In this document: positions 61,726 through 64,000 of the stretch, one piece after another
Layout of the letters: each line of letters opens with the position of its first letter
How positions within the stretch are numbered: position 1 is the first letter of the stretch
Origin: Proteromonas lacertae
Lineage: Eukaryota; Sar; Bigyra; Opalinata; Proteromonadidae
Direction of reading: 5' to 3'
Length of the DNA: 64,000 bases
Assembly: GCA_002245135.1 (NCBI GenBank)
Contig: NGBS01000583.1
Span: 62,001-126,000, forward strand
The notes under the pieces: generated by a model
What the model was told of the DNA's origin: nothing
Database searches by the model: none
Seen by the model: only the letters and a program-made list of their open reading frames with translations
Position numbers and translations under genes: made by a program

Positions 61726-63780
61726 CTAACGAATATAATTAAGACCTTTCTTTTTAGTAAGATAACAATGTCTACAAACATTTGCAATGCATAACACGCC
61801 GTCTTCATCCATACGTAAAAATTGATCAACTGCTTTTCTCATTTTACAGGATATACATAGTATATCATTAACACTTCTATTATTCTCCAATAATGACCAA
61901 TCAGATTTTTCTTCATGACTTTTCATACATAAATTACATACATAACATTTTTTAATATTTACTATACATCTATCTTTAGTGATATTTTTATTGCAAACTG
62001 AACATCTTACAAGCATACTCAAATTTAATTTATATAAACTGAATGCTGTTCCTATATTCAATGGAATTGATCCGATATTAGAAACAACTATTCTTTCCTC
62101 ATCGTCGAATTTTACAATTTGTGGATTATTATGATATTTCTTTGAATCTATTAACTTTTGTAATTTTTCTTTTAGATCAGCATGCGTTAACTTAACGATA
62201 TGCGGAGCTGGATGTTCTGTATGATTAATAGTATTAGTATTAGTATTAGGTGGAGGAGTAGAAGGAGTTGGTGTTGGTGTTTGAGAACGAGATGGTTTAG
62301 GTATTCGTATATCAGCAGAGATAAAAGTATTAAAAAAACTACTGCTAGTCCTATTAGCAAATCTGTAATTATTATTATTATTATTATTATTATTGTCATT
62401 ATTGTAGACATTGATATTGATATTACCATTATTATTTCTATAACTGCTACTAATATTAATATTCCTACTATTGATATTGAGAATATTATTGATGGGAGTA
62501 ATAGGTCTAGAACTATTAATTCCAAAATTAGAATTACTATTAGAATTACTATTAATAGAAGTATTACCTCCACTTTTATTTGTACTACCACTGACTTCTG
62601 TTGATTTTGATCCATAAAGTTTTTTAGAAAGTTCTTCTATTTCTTTACTTTGCTGCATTAATATTTCAATATTCTTCCTTTTTCTTCCTCTTTTCTTAGG
62701 CATTACTATTTTTTCTTCTTGAGGAGGACGGAATTGAATCATTTGGGGAGATAATGGTTTAGGACTTTTTGATAACAAGTTACTTCTATCAATACCAAAT
62801 TTATCACTTTCTACTTCATATTCTTCATCTTCTTCATTATCATCATCTTTATCATCATCATCGTTTTCAATAATAGCATGAATACTATTATCATAATAAT
62901 TATCTTTCTTATATTTATAGAGATTATGATATCTCTTTCTGAAACCAGCTTGATGTGAACAAGTTGCTTTCTTTAAAAGACAAAATCTACATAATGTATT
63001 ATAATCTAAATCTCCAGTAAATGTCTTATACACAAATTGTGAAGTAGGTCTTCTTCTTTTACAATTATCACATTTTCTTGTTGGTCCAGTAAATAATCTT
63101 GTTTCTCTAGGAATCCAATCTTGTAAATAATTTGATTGAATATTTGTTGCACAAGTTGAACACACAAAATTTCCACTGTAAATAAATGATTTATTCTTTG
63201 ACACATCATTTGCACATTTAACACACTTCACTTTTTGTTTTTCAAATTCTTTAAATTCAGCGTATGCTTCATGTAATTCTAAAATATCTTTTCTTGTTTT
63301 TTTGGCATTCCTTTTGTATGGATCTTGAAGTGTATCTTTGTATGGATTGATATTTAAATAATTTTCCACCTCTTTATTATTTTCATATATTGATCTTCTA
63401 CTTACTTTACTATTACTTGGCGGTATATAATTGTATATGCTATGTTGAGAAATGACATTATCTGATACATCTCCTACAGCTATATAAATAGAAGGATCAT
63501 TCTGTGAATTATATTTTGGAGTATAAATTGGACTGTCTATAGCACCAGTAATTGGTATTCCCATCAAAATATTTGATTGTCTCGCATAATAAAAATCCTC
63601 TTTGATTTGTGGTTCTTTTCTTTCATCACATATTGCAGCTAAAGACTTTGATATGAATCTATTTGATGATCTACCTTGACTTTCGTTGTATTGCGTATTT
63701 ATACTCGCTGCTAGCACAACTTGTGAGTTATATGTTTCATAGCTGTGAAAATTATTTTGATTGAATGGAGAATATATCAT
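61726..63780 (-). CDS. Two-module zinc-finger-like protein (paralogue of the gene at 53542-56145)
   Basis: An intronless 684-aa frame ending in TAG. The N-terminus has SPIYTPKYNSQNDP, matching PIYIPLYNSANDP of the paralogue. Module 1 (about 63300-62960) has CVKCAND, CSTCA, a W in LQDW, CDNCKRRRPTSQF and LCRFCLLKK. Module 2 (about 62090-61730) has the IVVSNIGSIPLNIGTAFSLY lead-in, CSVCNK, CNLCM, SDW, CISCKMRKAVDQFLRMDEDG and VCRHCYLTKK. Between them are an acidic stretch, a basic KKRGRKRK (possible nuclear localisation signal) and Asn/Ser-rich low complexity. The layout is the same as in the paralogue 6 kb away, with strong sequence divergence, so the duplication is old. Function unknown. Confidence 0.82.
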   Translation of the reverse strand: MIYSPFNQNNFHSYETYNSQVVLAASINTQYNESQGRSSNRFISKSLAAICDERKEPQIKEDFYYARQSNILMGIPITGAIDSPIYTPKYNSQNDPSIYIAVGDVSDNVISQHSIYNYIPPSNSKVSRRSIYENNKEVENYLNINPYKDTLQDPYKRNAKKTRKDILELHEAYAEFKEFEKQKVKCVKCANDVSKNKSFIYSGNFVCSTCATNIQSNYLQDWIPRETRLFTGPTRKCDNCKRRRPTSQFVYKTFTGDLDYNTLCRFCLLKKATCSHQAGFRKRYHNLYKYKKDNYYDNSIHAIIENDDDDKDDDNEEDEEYEVESDKFGIDRSNLLSKSPKPLSPQMIQFRPPQEEKIVMPKKRGRKRKNIEILMQQSKEIEELSKKLYGSKSTEVSGSTNKSGGNTSINSNSNSNSNFGINSSRPITPINNILNINSRNINISSSYRNNNGNININVYNNDNNNNNNNNNYRFANRTSSSFFNTFISADIRIPKPSRSQTPTPTPSTPPPNTNTNTINHTEHPAPHIVKLTHADLKEKLQKLIDSKKYHNNPQIVKFDDEERIVVSNIGSIPLNIGTAFSLYKLNLSMLVRCSVCNKNITKDRCIVNIKKCYVCNLCMKSHEEKSDWSLLENNRSVNDILCISCKMRKAVDQFLRMDEDGVLCIANVCRHCYLTKKKGLNYIR

Positions 63781-64000
63781 TTTGTAATATGTATATATTT
63801 TACTAACTATATGAACTCTCTAATTATTATAAAATCATATAATTAGTTTTTTAAATCAAGCCTCAAACTATTTAAGATTTTTCATTTCAAAAAATATTTG
63901 ATGTTAATGTTGAGATTATGTATAAATTTAGTTTTATATTTCTTTGGTGAATATTAAATTATGTATTTACAAAGTTAATAAGGAAATTATACAACACTGA
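63781..64000. promoter_or_regulatory. Upstream region of the zinc-finger-like gene
   Basis: 220 bp of AT-rich sequence to the window end. TCAAGCC lies at 63857-63863, about 80 bp upstream of the minus-strand start. Nothing else is seen. Confidence 0.35.

Noticed and set aside
1-64000. tRNA, 5S or spliceosomal snRNA genes, CRISPR arrays, transposons
   Set aside because: No A/B-box pairs, no regular spacer arrays, no transposase or reverse transcriptase reading frames were seen.

Overview
This is a nuclear, AT-rich eukaryotic window from a protist-like organism that I cannot place. Genes are split by very small spliceosomal introns, mostly about 25 to 37 nt, nearly all starting GTAT and ending AG. 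The standard code is used, since all three stop codons terminate recognisable genes. IFT88 implies a flagellum or cilium at some life stage. There are no bacterial operons, CRISPR arrays or ribosome binding sites. All exon joins were worked out by hand from frame and splice signals.

Layout. 0-8 kb: the 5' part of RBX1, a SAAL1-like armadillo gene, an old yellow enzyme (OYE) gene lying between two perfect 279-bp direct repeats, and eIF3c. One unusually long eIF3c intron (517 nt) carries what look like four box C/D snoRNAs, two of them a tandem duplicate. 8-12 kb: a small one-TM protein, a PGAP1-like GPI inositol-deacylase with an in-frame TAG, and Cdh1/FZR1.

11.7-25.3 kb: a giant, nearly perfect inverted repeat with 6.65-kb arms and a 226-bp spacer that contains an 18-bp palindrome. 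Each arm holds the 3' half of Cdh1, a cysteine-rich membrane protein gene and a 1,501-codon PA14/discoidin/Ig-like surface protein gene. Neither Cdh1 copy is intact as read: the left has a 1-base insertion and the right lacks its 5' half.

25-43 kb: a NEK-type kinase, a giant HECT E3 ligase (about 12 kb) and, divergent from it across 114 bp, a second gene that shares its SPRY module but has no HECT domain. 43-53 kb: a full-size ABCA-type transporter, IFT88 and a type I membrane protein. 53-64 kb: two paralogous zinc-finger-like proteins that each carry the same cysteine module twice, flanking a pseudokinase-LRR gene whose introns sit at the same point of successive LRRs, and a 7-TM gene assembled from short exons.

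The genes mix housekeeping functions (translation, ubiquitin, cilium, GPI anchors) with lineage-specific surface, kinase and zinc-finger proteins. The strongest unusual signals are the intronic snoRNA cluster, the giant foldback repeat, the direct repeats around OYE, the head-to-head SPRY pair and the LRR-phased introns.
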